From: Sphingomonadales bacterium UBA6157
Lineage (GTDB): Bacteria > Pseudomonadota > Alphaproteobacteria > Sphingomonadales > Sphingomonadaceae
Length of the DNA: 64,000 nt
Direction: 5' to 3'
Assembly: GCA_002423025.1 (NCBI GenBank)
Contig: DIUN01000015.1
Coordinates: 1-64,000, forward strand
Both the position numbers and the translations under genes were made by a program. The notes under the pieces are model-generated. The model ran no database searches. It was not told the DNA's origin and saw nothing but the letters and a program-made list of their open reading frames with translations. Shown piece by piece: positions 43,002 through 50,962 of the stretch. Every line of letters starts with the position of its first letter. The stretch's first letter is position 1.

Positions 43002-43472
43002 ATGCGTGCATTTGACATCTCCCCCCTCCTCCGCTCCTCGATCGGCTTTGAGAATCTGAACCGGCTTGTCGAGTTCGCCAGCCGTGTCGAAGGCGGCGAG
43101 AGTGCCTATCCCCCCTACAATATCGAGAAGCTCGGCGACGGGACCTACCGGATCGCCATGGCCGTGGCCGGTTTTTCGCAGGATGAGCTTGACCTGACAG
43201 TGCAGGAGAACACCCTGATCGTCACGGGCCAAGCCAATGCCGAAGCGGAAAGCAGCGAGCGACAGTTCCTGCATCGCGGCATCGCCAAGCGTGCCTTCGA
43301 GCGCCGATTCCAGCTGGCGGACACCATCAAGGTGACCGGCGCCAATTATGAGAACGGCCTGCTCAATATCGAGCTTGTGCGCGAAGTCCCCGAGCACAAG
43401 AAGCCCCGCAAGGTCGAGATCGCCACGGCTGCGCCGACGCTTGTCGAGGCAACGCGCATCGCTGCCGAGTAG
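43002..43472 (+). CDS. Small heat-shock protein, Hsp20 family (IbpA-like)
   Basis: This 156-residue alpha-crystallin-type chaperone binds unfolding proteins during heat stress. It begins MRAFDISPLLRSSIGFENLNRL, like IbpA. The alpha-crystallin domain is about residues 40-130, with YRIAMAVAGFSQDELDLTVQENTLIVTG and RGIAKRAFERRFQLADTIKVTGANYENGLLNIELVREVPE. A C-terminal tail follows. The AAGGA ribosome site is 10 nt upstream and lies in the putative thermometer. The promoter at 42880 looks RpoH-dependent. Confidence 0.95.
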   Translation: MRAFDISPLLRSSIGFENLNRLVEFASRVEGGESAYPPYNIEKLGDGTYRIAMAVAGFSQDELDLTVQENTLIVTGQANAEAESSERQFLHRGIAKRAFERRFQLADTIKVTGANYENGLLNIELVREVPEHKKPRKVEIATAAPTLVEATRIAAE

Positions 43473-43492
43473 ACCGGCAAAGCGCTGTGGCG

Positions 43493-43524
43493 AGAGGGGC
43501 GTGCCCGGCCGGGTGCGCCCCTCT
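43493..43524. terminator. Hairpin between convergent hsp20 and TPR genes
   Basis: A 9-bp perfect stem (43493-43501 with 43516-43524) with a 14-nt GC-rich loop lies between two convergent stop codons. The T-tract is short on the plus strand (TCTTCCTGT). It may terminate hsp20 transcription. Confidence 0.45.
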
Positions 43525-43529
43525 TCCTG

Positions 43530-44114
43530 TCAGGCACCAAGCGTTTTTGCGCGGATGCGCTGAAAACGCATCAATTGCTCGCCCGGCTCGGGCCATTGTG
43601 GTGCAAGCTGCGCGGCCCGGCTGTAGTCCTCAAAGGCTTCTCGCACCTTGCCAAGCGACTCATAGGCGATCGCCCGCGTATAGTGCGCCACTTCCGGCCG
43701 CATCGGCCCCAGGTCCAGCCCCTTGGTCAGCAGCGCCACCGCTTCACTATCGCGCCCGCCCATCTGGATGAGAGCGATACCCTTGTTGACATAGGCCTCG
43801 GCTGTGACGGGTTGCAGGACGATAGCGGCATCAAAATCAACGATTGCAGCCGGGATATTACCGGCCTGCATATGGATGATGCCGCGGTTGACCAGCGTAG
43901 CGGCGCGGTGCTCGGCCGGCAGTGCTGCGTCCATCAGTGCGCTGTCACACACTCGCAGCGCGTCACGCGTGCGCCGATGCGATTCGGCGGCATTGAAGCA
44001 GGCACGAGCATGGCTGGAGCCGATCACTGACGTACTGGTAGTCGCTGCCGCAGGGTGCAGCGACGGGCAGAGCATGGCAGCGCCAGCCAGGCAGAACAGA
44101 ATGGTGTTTTTCAT
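43530..44114 (-). CDS. Exported tetratricopeptide repeat protein
   Basis: This 194-residue protein has a signal peptide (MKNTILFCLAGAAMLCPSLHPAAA) and three or more TPR units between about residues 60 and 180. Examples are ATLVNRGIIHMQAGNIPAAIVDFDAAIVLQP and AEAYVNKGIALIQMGGRDSEAVALLTKGLDLGP. TPR units form a protein-binding solenoid, so the likely role is periplasmic scaffolding. The partner is unknown. It is convergent with hsp20. An upstream frame of nine codons is ignored because MKNTILF is the natural signal start. Confidence 0.82.
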   Translation of the reverse strand: MKNTILFCLAGAAMLCPSLHPAAATTSTSVIGSSHARACFNAAESHRRTRDALRVCDSALMDAALPAEHRAATLVNRGIIHMQAGNIPAAIVDFDAAIVLQPVTAEAYVNKGIALIQMGGRDSEAVALLTKGLDLGPMRPEVAHYTRAIAYESLGKVREAFEDYSRAAQLAPQWPEPGEQLMRFQRIRAKTLGA

Positions 44115-44179
44115 CCCGAGAGGTCCAAATCCAAACCCCAAGTTATCACGCCAAGGGGCTGGATGGGAACTGCGGCCAA

Positions 44180-44377
44180 TCAGGCAATGATGTCGGGAAT
44201 CAGCAGGTCTTCGAGCATGGTGATCTCGTCACGCAGCTTCAGCTTGCGCTTCTTGAAGCGCTGCATCTGGATCATGTCGACATTCGGCAGCATCCGCAGG
44301 CCTTGAATTGCGGTGTCGAGATCACGGTGATCGCGGCGAGCGATTTCGATTCGCGCCCTGATCTCCTCCTCATCCAC
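44180..44377 (-). CDS. YdcH family (DUF465) small protein
   Basis: This 65-residue, highly charged helical protein begins at GTG (VDEEEIRARIEIARRDHRDL) and ends NVDMIQMQRFKKRKLKLRDEITMLEDLLIPDIIA. The HRDLDTAI...QMQRFKKRKLKLRDEI pattern is DUF465/YdcH, a coiled-coil-like family of unknown function. The GTG has GGGAG upstream on the coding strand. It is divergent from a second DUF465 gene at 44590. Confidence 0.8.
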   Translation of the reverse strand: MDEEEIRARIEIARRDHRDLDTAIQGLRMLPNVDMIQMQRFKKRKLKLRDEITMLEDLLIPDIIA

Positions 44378-44589
44378 TTCACCACTCCCGAAACCTGACC
44401 AAGCTGCCACATGCCTTTCACCATATGTGGGACCAGCAGGCGCTTCAACGCAACAAGATACCGGCCCGTCTGCGGCCAATTGCAGAACTGCCGGAATGGC
44501 TGCGAAGTGGCTTGGACAAGCTTTCAGAGATATGCTTCAATTCACAGTCCCAGAGCCTGGCACCCCCAGGCAATCACAGGGAGACTCCG

Positions 44590-44748
44590 ATGGCCAATGC
44601 CCATCTCGACAGCCTCAATGCTCGTCACGCCAAGCTCGATGCTTCGGTCGCTGCAGAAACGCGCCGCCCCAAGCCGGACGAAGCTCGGCTTGCCCGCCTG
44701 AAGCGCGAGAAACTGCGGCTCAAGGAGGAGATCGAGCGACGCCACTAG
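44590..44748 (+). CDS. YdcH family (DUF465) small protein, second copy
   Basis: This 52-residue charged protein, MANAHLDSLNARHAKLDASV then PDEARLARLKREKLRLKEEIERRH, has the DUF465 pattern (HxxLD...LK..KL.LKEEI). GGGAGA lies 8 nt upstream of the ATG. It is divergent from the first DUF465 gene and convergent with dksA. Function unknown. Confidence 0.82.
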   Translation: MANAHLDSLNARHAKLDASVAAETRRPKPDEARLARLKREKLRLKEEIERRH

Positions 44749-44787
44749 TCGCTCTGCACAATCACCTGCGCCGACGAGCCTCGCCGA

Positions 44788-45279
44788 CTATTCGTCGCGC
44801 GTTATCTTCTCGTCGCGCTCGTGACGCTCCTGAGCCTCAAGCGTCATCGTGGCGATCGGCCGGGCTTCGAGCCGTTGCAGAGAGATTTGCTCGCCCGTGA
44901 CTTCGCAATAGCCATAGTCTCCGGTCTCGATGCGGCGCAGTGCTGCGTCGATCTTGCTGATGACCTTGCGCTGGCGATCACGGGTGCGCAGCTCGATACC
45001 CCAGTCCGTCTCGCTGGAAGCACGATCGTTCACATCCGGCTCACGCAGAGGCTCGGCCTTGAGCGTCTCCAGCGTTGCCGATGCCTCGCGGAGTATCGAT
45101 TCTTTCCACTCGATGAGCTTGCGACGAAAATACGCCAACTGCCGCGGGTTCATGAACGGCTCGTCGGCACTGGGCCTGTAGTCATGCGGCAAATGATTCG
45201 CGACTCCGCCGACTGCGCCAGTTGCTGTGTTTTCCGTATCCACCTGGTCCGCGTTGCGAACCGCTGCCGACGAATCCAT
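44788..45279 (-). CDS. dksA: RNA polymerase-binding transcription factor DksA
   Basis: This 163-residue DksA family member binds RNA polymerase and, with ppGpp, changes transcription of rRNA and amino-acid genes. The coiled-coil tip and body read NPRQLAYFRRKLIEWKESIL and DRASSETDWGIELRTRDRQRKVISKIDAALRRIETGDYGYCE. In the zinc-finger region only one cysteine remains (GYCEVTGEQISLQRLEARP), as in many alphaproteobacterial DksA proteins, so it probably folds without zinc. The start at MDSSAAVRN gives a 50-residue leader before the core; a shorter start at MNPRQLAYF is possible. The 251-nt gap to phaR shows no further gene. Confidence 0.92.
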   Translation of the reverse strand: MDSSAAVRNADQVDTENTATGAVGGVANHLPHDYRPSADEPFMNPRQLAYFRRKLIEWKESILREASATLETLKAEPLREPDVNDRASSETDWGIELRTRDRQRKVISKIDAALRRIETGDYGYCEVTGEQISLQRLEARPIATMTLEAQERHERDEKITRDE

Positions 45280-45530
45280 CGCGCTCCACTCCCGCCAAAA
45301 GCGCAGAAACACTGCCGGAGATATCCCCGCCAACATCTGCCACCCCGCCGAATGCCATGTCTGGCTTCAGCTCCCCGCGGCGGCTAATAGCGGCGACACT
45401 GCACATGGGCAAGACGTTATGGACGCCAAGAAAGTCGGGTCGCGAATGTCGCAGCCAAGCAACACCAGGCCATCGTCAGACGAAATGCTGCAGCCCTATG
45501 CCGAAAGAAATCTGCAGCAGAGAGGCCTGA

Positions 45531-46175
45531 TCAGTCCTTGGCGAGAGTGTCCAGCTTGGCTTGCAGCGCCGCGAGCTGCGCCTTTACCTGCGCCAGCTCA
45601 TCGTCGCCGGCACTGCCTTTTGCTGCGGCCTTTGCGGCAGTATGCTTGCCCGGCATCGGCTTGTCAGCCGCTGCGGTAGCGCCCGGCCGGCCTGGCTTGG
45701 CAGCGCCGGTCAGCATCGCAGTGGCAGCCTGGAAGAGCGCCATGTTCTGCTTGGTCAGTTCCTCGAACGGCTTGATGGCCGCAGAGCGGAATTTGTTCTG
45801 ATTCTCGGAAAAGGCCGCCATCGAGGCTTCAAGATAATGCGGCACCATGGACTGCATGGAATCCCCATACATCGCGATGATCTGGCGCAGGAACGGTACC
45901 GGCAGCATGGTCTGCCCACCGGACTCTTCTTCCATCACGATCTGAGTCAGCACGGAGCGGGTGATGTCCTCCCCGGTGCGGGCATCGAATACCTGGAAGT
46001 CCCGCCCCTCACGCGTCATCGTGGCGAGATGATCAAGCGTGATGTAGCTTGAGGTTTCGGTGTTGTAGAGGCGGCGATTGGCGTATTTCTTGATGACGAC
46101 CGGCTCGACTCCAGGCGCAGCGCCCGCAGCTCCATTGCCGGAAAGACCATCGGAAGGAAGCGACGCATTGGCCAT
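45531..46175 (-). CDS. phaR: Polyhydroxyalkanoate synthesis repressor PhaR
   Basis: This 214-residue regulator has the PhaR N-terminal DNA-binding domain (VVIKKYANRRLYNTETSSYITLDHLATMTREGRDFQVFDARTGEDITRSVLTQIVMEEE, residues 26-84), then the PHB-accumulation regulatory domain (LPVPFLRQIIAMYGDSMQSMVPHYLEASM). A C-terminal alanine/lysine-rich linker and a short coiled coil follow. PhaR binds polyhydroxyalkanoate granules and represses phasin and its own genes when no polymer is present. It is divergent from a PhaC-like hydrolase gene, and the gap contains a TGC/GCA-type dyad at 46222-46239. Confidence 0.95.
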   Translation of the reverse strand: MANASLPSDGLSGNGAAGAAPGVEPVVIKKYANRRLYNTETSSYITLDHLATMTREGRDFQVFDARTGEDITRSVLTQIVMEEESGGQTMLPVPFLRQIIAMYGDSMQSMVPHYLEASMAAFSENQNKFRSAAIKPFEELTKQNMALFQAATAMLTGAAKPGRPGATAAADKPMPGKHTAAKAAAKGSAGDDELAQVKAQLAALQAKLDTLAKD

Positions 46176-46221
46176 GGGAATACCTGATGATGCAGAGCAA
46201 GGACCCGTAGCACAAGTCGAT

Positions 46222-46239
46222 GCTGCGCCGCAACGCAGC
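46222..46239. promoter_or_regulatory. Possible PhaR operator
   Basis: GCTGCG-N6-CGCAGC is a perfect 6-bp dyad that also contains TGC-N3-GCA. It lies 47 nt upstream of the phaR start in the divergent region. PhaR of Paracoccus is known to bind TGC/GCA-rich sites, so autoregulation is plausible. Confidence 0.45.
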
Positions 46240-46260
46240 GCCGATATTGCGAATTCGGCG

Positions 46261-47307
46261 GTGCAGCATAGGGAGGTTCCGCGCGCGCGTGGGCCTCATC
46301 CTTTGCCGATTTTCCTTGGCGCCGTCACCCGAGCCTGCGGCGATGACAGGGCCCGCATGGCGCAAGTGCTCGCCGGCCTGCGTCGCTACCAAGCCATGCC
46401 ACCGCAGGCGCCGCGCGCCAGTCGCCCGCTCGTCGCATCCTGCGGCAATGTTGCGCTGCGAGACTATGGAAACGGCAGGGGCGGCCCACTGGTGGTGATC
46501 GTCCCGTCGATGATCAATCCACCGACCGTACTCGATCTGGCACCGGGCAATTCGCTCCTCGCAGGCCTTGCCGCAGCAGGACTGCGGCCACTGCTGATGG
46601 AATGGGGCGCACCCGAGGAGGCCGGGCTAGCCGAGATGATAGAAACCCGGCTGGTGCCGCTCCTCGCCGGGCTGGGCGAGCCTGTTGCTCTGGCCGGCTA
46701 TTGCCTTGGCGGCACTCTCGCTCTGGCGGCAGCGAGCTTGCTGGAAGAGAAGGTTTCTCGGCTCGCACTGCTGGCGACACCCTGGCACTTCTCAGGCTAT
46801 GGCGACGCGGCCGCGGCTGGACTGGCGGACTGGTGGCAAAGCGCCGGGCCACTGGCCGAAACACTTGGCGTCCTGCCGATGGATCTCCTGCAGCCGGCCT
46901 TCTGGAGCCTTGATGGTGACAGTCTCGCCGCCAAATATGCGCGTTTTGCTACCATGCCTGATGGCCCGGAGGCGGAGGCCTTCACCGTTCTGGAAGATTG
47001 GACGAACACCGGCCAACCACTCTCTCTGGCAGCCGCGCGCGAACTAGCGGAAACCTTGTTTCAGAACGATGCACCGGGGCACGGCAACTGGCGGGTGGGT
47101 GGCCGAAAGGTACGGCCGGAAGCGCTGGCAATTCCGATTCTCGATATTATTGCGCTCAGGGACAAGATCGTGCCGCCGGGTGCGGCGCTGACCACCAGTG
47201 GTCCCGGCAAACCACTGGCGCTGGATGCCGGCCATGTCGGGATGGTGGTGGGCGGTCGCGCACCAAGGATGCTGTGGGAGCCGCTGGCTGACTTTTTGCG
47301 CAGCTGA
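46261..47307 (+). CDS. PhaC-like alpha/beta hydrolase
   Basis: This protein of about 348 residues is related to class I poly(3-hydroxyalkanoate) synthases but much shorter than the usual 570-600. HPLPIFLGAVTRACGDDRARMAQVLAGLRRYQ is its N-terminal helical part. The hydrolase core has LAGYCLGGTLALAAASLL with the cysteine nucleophile near residue 148, an aspartate in IIALRDKIVPPG, and a histidine in LDAGHVGMVVGG. All three synthase catalytic residues are therefore present. It lies between phaR (divergent) and a thiolase gene. The start is unclear: GTG at 46261 is used, but an ATG at 46174 opposite the phaR start is possible. Polymer synthesis or turnover is inferred. Confidence 0.75.
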   Translation: MQHREVPRARGPHPLPIFLGAVTRACGDDRARMAQVLAGLRRYQAMPPQAPRASRPLVASCGNVALRDYGNGRGGPLVVIVPSMINPPTVLDLAPGNSLLAGLAAAGLRPLLMEWGAPEEAGLAEMIETRLVPLLAGLGEPVALAGYCLGGTLALAAASLLEEKVSRLALLATPWHFSGYGDAAAAGLADWWQSAGPLAETLGVLPMDLLQPAFWSLDGDSLAAKYARFATMPDGPEAEAFTVLEDWTNTGQPLSLAAARELAETLFQNDAPGHGNWRVGGRKVRPEALAIPILDIIALRDKIVPPGAALTTSGPGKPLALDAGHVGMVVGGRAPRMLWEPLADFLRS

Positions 47308-47405
47308 GCCCGCGCGCCGGGTGGCTTTTCATCGGGCGCGCATGGGGCTAGCGTCCGCCAGCACAGAATCAGGGCAACTGAAGCTTTTCCTCGGGAGTTT
47401 GCATC

Positions 47406-48578
47406 ATGACCGGAACCGTCATCACCGCCGCACGCCGTACGCCGGTTGGCAGCTTTCTCGGCGCCTTTGCCGGCACGCCGGCGCATGAGCTTGGCAAGGC
47501 CGCGATCCTCGCCGCGCTCGCCGATGCTGGCGTGGATGCCTCGGAAGTCGATGAAGTCATCCTCGGCCAGGTTCTGACGGCTGGCCAGGGCCAGAACCCG
47601 GCACGGCAGGCCGCCATGGCCGCCGGCATCGCGCAGGGCGCCCCGGCCTGGGGCGTCAACCAGGTGTGCGGTTCCGGCCTGCGCGCCGTAGCGCTCGCCT
47701 CACAGGCCATCCAGGCCGGCGACGCACGGATCATTGTCGCTGGCGGGCAGGAGAGCATGAGTCTTTCCACGCACGCCCAGGCGCTGCGAGCCGGCACCAA
47801 GATGGGCGCCGTCGAGCTGGTGGACACCATGATCAAGGATGGCCTTTGGGATGCCTTCAACGGCTATCACATGGGCATCACCGCCGAGAATGTGGCGGAG
47901 CAATATCAGATCAGCCGCTCTGCGCAGGACGAGTTTGCAGTTGCCTCGCAGAACAAGGCCAGCGCAGCGCGTGCCGAGGGCCGCTTCAAGGGGCAGATTG
48001 CACCCGTCACCATCAAGGGCCGCAAGGGCGACACGGTCGTCGATACAGACGAATATATTCGTGATGGCGTGACGCTGGAGAGCATCAGCGGGCTGCGCGG
48101 CGCCTTCAAGAAGGACGGCAGCGTGACAGCGGCAAACGCCTCCGGGCTGAACGACGGCGCCGCGGCGCTGGTGGTGATGAGCGAAGCGGAAGCAGCGCGT
48201 CGCGGATCGAACGTCATTGCCCGCATTGCCAGCTGGGCCTCTGTTGGTGTCGATCCTTCGATCATGGGCATCGGCCCTGTGCCAGCCTCGCGCAAGGCAC
48301 TGGAAAAGGCCGGCTGGAGCGTTGCCGATCTCGATCTGATCGAGGCAAACGAGGCCTTTGCCGCACAGGCGTTGGCCGTGGGCCAGGAGCTTGGGCTCGA
48401 TCCAGCCAAGGTCAATGTCAACGGCGGCGCCATCGCAATCGGTCACCCGATCGGCGCTTCGGGCGCGCGCGTGCTGACAACGCTGCTGCATGAGATGGTG
48501 CGTCGCGATGTAAAGCGCGGCCTCGCCACGCTTTGCATCGGCGGCGGCATGGGCATCGCGCTCTGCGTCGAGCGCTGA
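47406..48578 (+). CDS. phaA: Acetyl-CoA C-acetyltransferase (beta-ketothiolase)
   Basis: This 390-residue thiolase condenses two acetyl-CoA to acetoacetyl-CoA or runs in reverse. Catalytic residues are Cys88 in NQVCGSGLRAV, His347 in IAIGHPIGASG and Cys377 in CIGGGMGIALCVER. NEAFAAQAL is the second family motif. Biosynthetic type is favoured by length and by its neighbours phaR and the PhaC-like gene. A GGGAG lies 9 nt before the ATG. No phaB reductase is adjacent. It could also serve ketone or amino-acid breakdown. Confidence 0.93.
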   Translation: MTGTVITAARRTPVGSFLGAFAGTPAHELGKAAILAALADAGVDASEVDEVILGQVLTAGQGQNPARQAAMAAGIAQGAPAWGVNQVCGSGLRAVALASQAIQAGDARIIVAGGQESMSLSTHAQALRAGTKMGAVELVDTMIKDGLWDAFNGYHMGITAENVAEQYQISRSAQDEFAVASQNKASAARAEGRFKGQIAPVTIKGRKGDTVVDTDEYIRDGVTLESISGLRGAFKKDGSVTAANASGLNDGAAALVVMSEAEAARRGSNVIARIASWASVGVDPSIMGIGPVPASRKALEKAGWSVADLDLIEANEAFAAQALAVGQELGLDPAKVNVNGGAIAIGHPIGASGARVLTTLLHEMVRRDVKRGLATLCIGGGMGIALCVER

Positions 48579-48600
48579 GGAACGGCTGGGGAGCGAGCTC

Positions 48601-49119
48601 GTGCGGGGCGTCAGCCTCGATGATGAAGGCCCGCTCGCCCGGCTGATGGCCGGCGGTCGTCATGTGCGGCTGCTGGTGATGGGCCGGCTACCTGCCGCCA
48701 TGTCCTTGCCACCGCTCAAGGATTTTGAGCGCGTCGCGCGTGTCGGCCCGGGCTCGGTTATCGTTGACCCGTTGCGTCTGCCCTTCACCGAGGCGCTGTT
48801 CGACAAAGCGCTTGTTGCCACGCTGCTGCCACCCGGGACGGCGCGTGGGGAACTGCGGGAGCAATGGCGCGTGCTGGCCCCGGCCGGGTTGCTGCTGCTG
48901 GTGGTGAAAGCCCGGCGGCGCTGGCAATGGCGGCGGCCCGGATGGCGCCGCGAAGCGCTGGAGCCAGTGCTTGATGACGCCATGTTCGAGGTGCTGGACT
49001 GGCAAGTGGCGACCTTGCCCGAGCGCTATCATCTCATTCTGCTGGCCAAGCGCGATGGCCTGCGCCCAGCCATGATCGGCCGGGCCGAAGCCAGCGAAGT
49101 GCCTGCAACCGCCAACTAG
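48601..49119 (+). CDS. Methyltransferase-like protein lacking the SAM-binding N-terminus
   Basis: This 172-residue protein matches the C-terminal half of class I methyltransferases: VIVDPLRLPFTEALFDKALVATLLPPGTARGELREQWRVLAPAGLLLLVVKARRRWQWRR. The glycine-rich motif I that binds S-adenosylmethionine is absent, so it may be an inactive relative. The frame begins at a GTG 22 nt after the thiolase stop, in the same direction, and is convergent with metW, 12 nt apart. Function is unknown. Confidence 0.7.
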   Translation: MRGVSLDDEGPLARLMAGGRHVRLLVMGRLPAAMSLPPLKDFERVARVGPGSVIVDPLRLPFTEALFDKALVATLLPPGTARGELREQWRVLAPAGLLLLVVKARRRWQWRRPGWRREALEPVLDDAMFEVLDWQVATLPERYHLILLAKRDGLRPAMIGRAEASEVPATAN

Positions 49120-49131
49120 AACGAAGCCCTC

Positions 49132-49722
49132 CTAGGGCCGCGACAATACGAAAACAGCCTGCTCTGCCAACAAGTTGGCCAGCGCCGGCGAGCGCCGCAC
49201 GCCGCCGGAGAGGAAAGTGGCGCTTTCCACCTTGAGTCCCAACTCATCGACAAGATTGAGGAAATCATCGATCGAGCAAAAGTGGATGTTCGTGGTTTCG
49301 TACCAGCTCACGGGCAGGATCGGCGTGACAGGCATGCGACCGCCAAATAGGATCGAACCCCGCACACGCCAGTGGCAAAAATTGGGGAAGCTCACGACCG
49401 CGCGCCGAGCGATGCGAAGCAGTTCCGCGAGCACCTTGGCCGGCGCGCGCATGGCCTGCAGCGTATCCGAGAGGATCGCCATATCGAAGGCGCCGTCGGG
49501 GTAATCGGCGAGGTCGGCATCGGCATCGCCCTGCACGACGGAGAGCCCGCGCGCTACGGCAGCAGCGACGTTGGCAGCGGACACATCGATGCCACGGCCT
49601 TCGACATTCTTGCTGTCCCTCAGGTGCGCCAGAAGCGCGCCATCTCCGCAGCCGATGTCGAGCACGCGGGCGCCGTGCGGCACGGCATCTGCCACGGCCT
49701 GAAGGCTTGGCCGCAAGCTCAT
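49132..49722 (-). CDS. metW: Methionine biosynthesis protein MetW
   Basis: This 196-residue protein has the SAM-binding motif RVLDIGCGDGALLAHLRD and the MetW-specific SFPNFCHWRVRGSILFGGRMPVTPILPVSWYETTNIHFCSIDDF. MetW occurs with MetX in proteobacteria and is thought to be needed for full homoserine acyltransferase activity. The start codon overlaps the metX stop by 4 nt (ATGA), so the two are translationally coupled. Confidence 0.94.
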   Translation of the reverse strand: MSLRPSLQAVADAVPHGARVLDIGCGDGALLAHLRDSKNVEGRGIDVSAANVAAAVARGLSVVQGDADADLADYPDGAFDMAILSDTLQAMRAPAKVLAELLRIARRAVVSFPNFCHWRVRGSILFGGRMPVTPILPVSWYETTNIHFCSIDDFLNLVDELGLKVESATFLSGGVRRSPALANLLAEQAVFVLSRP

Positions 49723-50864
49723 GCGCCGGCCCTCAGGAAGCCATCAACGACCCGATTCATCTCGGGCGCTTCGAGCAAGAACGCATCATGGCCGTGCGGG
49801 CTTTCCAGTTCGCAGAAGCTGACCGCAGCCCCCGCTGCATTGAGCGCGCTGACGATGCGCTTGCTTTCCGCTGTTGGATACAGCCAGTCCGTGGTGAAGC
49901 TGACCAGCGCGAAGCGGGTGCCGAAGTCCTTGGCGGCGCTGGAGAAAGCCTTGGCGAGCACGCCATCATGCGGGGCGGCAAGATCGAAATAATCCATCGC
50001 CCGCGTGATGTAGAGATAGGAATTGGCATCGAACCGCTCGACAAAGGCAAGGCCCTGGTGGCGCAGATAGCTCTCCACCTGGAACTCGGCGTCGAAGCCG
50101 AAGCCCAGCGCCTCCCGGTCCTGCAGGCGGCGGCCGAAGCGGGCTGTCAGGCCCTGCTCTGAGAGGTAGGTGATGTGCGCGGCCATGCGGGCCACCGCCA
50201 AGCCGGCCACGGGCTGGCAATCGGCGGTGTAATTTCCGCCGGCCCAGGCCGGGTCCGCCATGATGGCTTGGCGGCCAACCTCATGAAAAGCAATGTTTTG
50301 TGCCGAGTGGCGGGCGGCGGTGGCGAGGGCGACCACGGAGCGCACCCGGTCCGGGTGGCTCACTGCCCATTGCAGTGCCTGCATGCCGCCCATTGAGCCG
50401 CCGACGACGGCCATGAGGGTGCCAACGCCGAGGTTATCGAGCAGCGCTGCCTGTGCCTCCACCATGTCCGAGATGGTGATGACGGGGAAGGCCATGGCGT
50501 AGGGAAAGCCGGTGCCAGGATCGATGCTGCCAGGCCCGGAGCTGCCTGAGCAGCCACCCAGCACATTGGCGCAGATGATGAAATGCCGTTCAGGATCAAT
50601 GGGTTTGCCAGCACCGACCAGCCGCTGCCACCAACCCGGCTTGCCGGTGCGCGGGTGCAGGCTGGCGACGTGCTGGTCCCCTGTCAGGGCGTGGCAGATG
50701 AGGATGGCGTTGCGGCCATCGGGCGCCAGAGTGCCATAGGTCTCATAGCCGATATCCAGCCCCATTAGGCTCTGGCCACTGGCCAGCGCGAAGGGACCGG
50801 GCAGATGCACCCGGCGATCAAGGCCGAAACGAGTGTCTGCGGCTTGAGGGGCAGATACGGACAT
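49719..50864 (-). CDS. metX: Homoserine O-acyltransferase (MetX family)
   Basis: This 381-residue alpha/beta hydrolase-fold acyltransferase activates homoserine with an acyl group as the first committed step to methionine. Catalytic Ser157 lies in VVGGSMGGMQALQWAVSHPD. The aspartate is in FTTDWLYPT and the histidine in SPHGHDAFLLE. CHALTGDQHVAS and LGGCSGSSGP form the oxyanion and acyl pocket. The family uses acetyl- or succinyl-CoA. MetZ at 25559 is an O-succinylhomoserine enzyme, so the succinyl donor is plausible here, but this is inference. The frame runs on 341 codons upstream through hisC, which is a shadow; MSVSAPQAADTRFGL is the natural start. Confidence 0.93.
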   Translation of the reverse strand: MSVSAPQAADTRFGLDRRVHLPGPFALASGQSLMGLDIGYETYGTLAPDGRNAILICHALTGDQHVASLHPRTGKPGWWQRLVGAGKPIDPERHFIICANVLGGCSGSSGPGSIDPGTGFPYAMAFPVITISDMVEAQAALLDNLGVGTLMAVVGGSMGGMQALQWAVSHPDRVRSVVALATAARHSAQNIAFHEVGRQAIMADPAWAGGNYTADCQPVAGLAVARMAAHITYLSEQGLTARFGRRLQDREALGFGFDAEFQVESYLRHQGLAFVERFDANSYLYITRAMDYFDLAAPHDGVLAKAFSSAAKDFGTRFALVSFTTDWLYPTAESKRIVSALNAAGAAVSFCELESPHGHDAFLLEAPEMNRVVDGFLRAGA

Positions 50865-50962
50865 TTTCCGGCAGTTACGGGGTTCTCGCCGGGTTGTCAC
50901 GAGGCATTGGCCGGTATGTCGAGGGGTAGTGCGCAGGCGCCGCAGCGGCGACCGGCGGAGAA

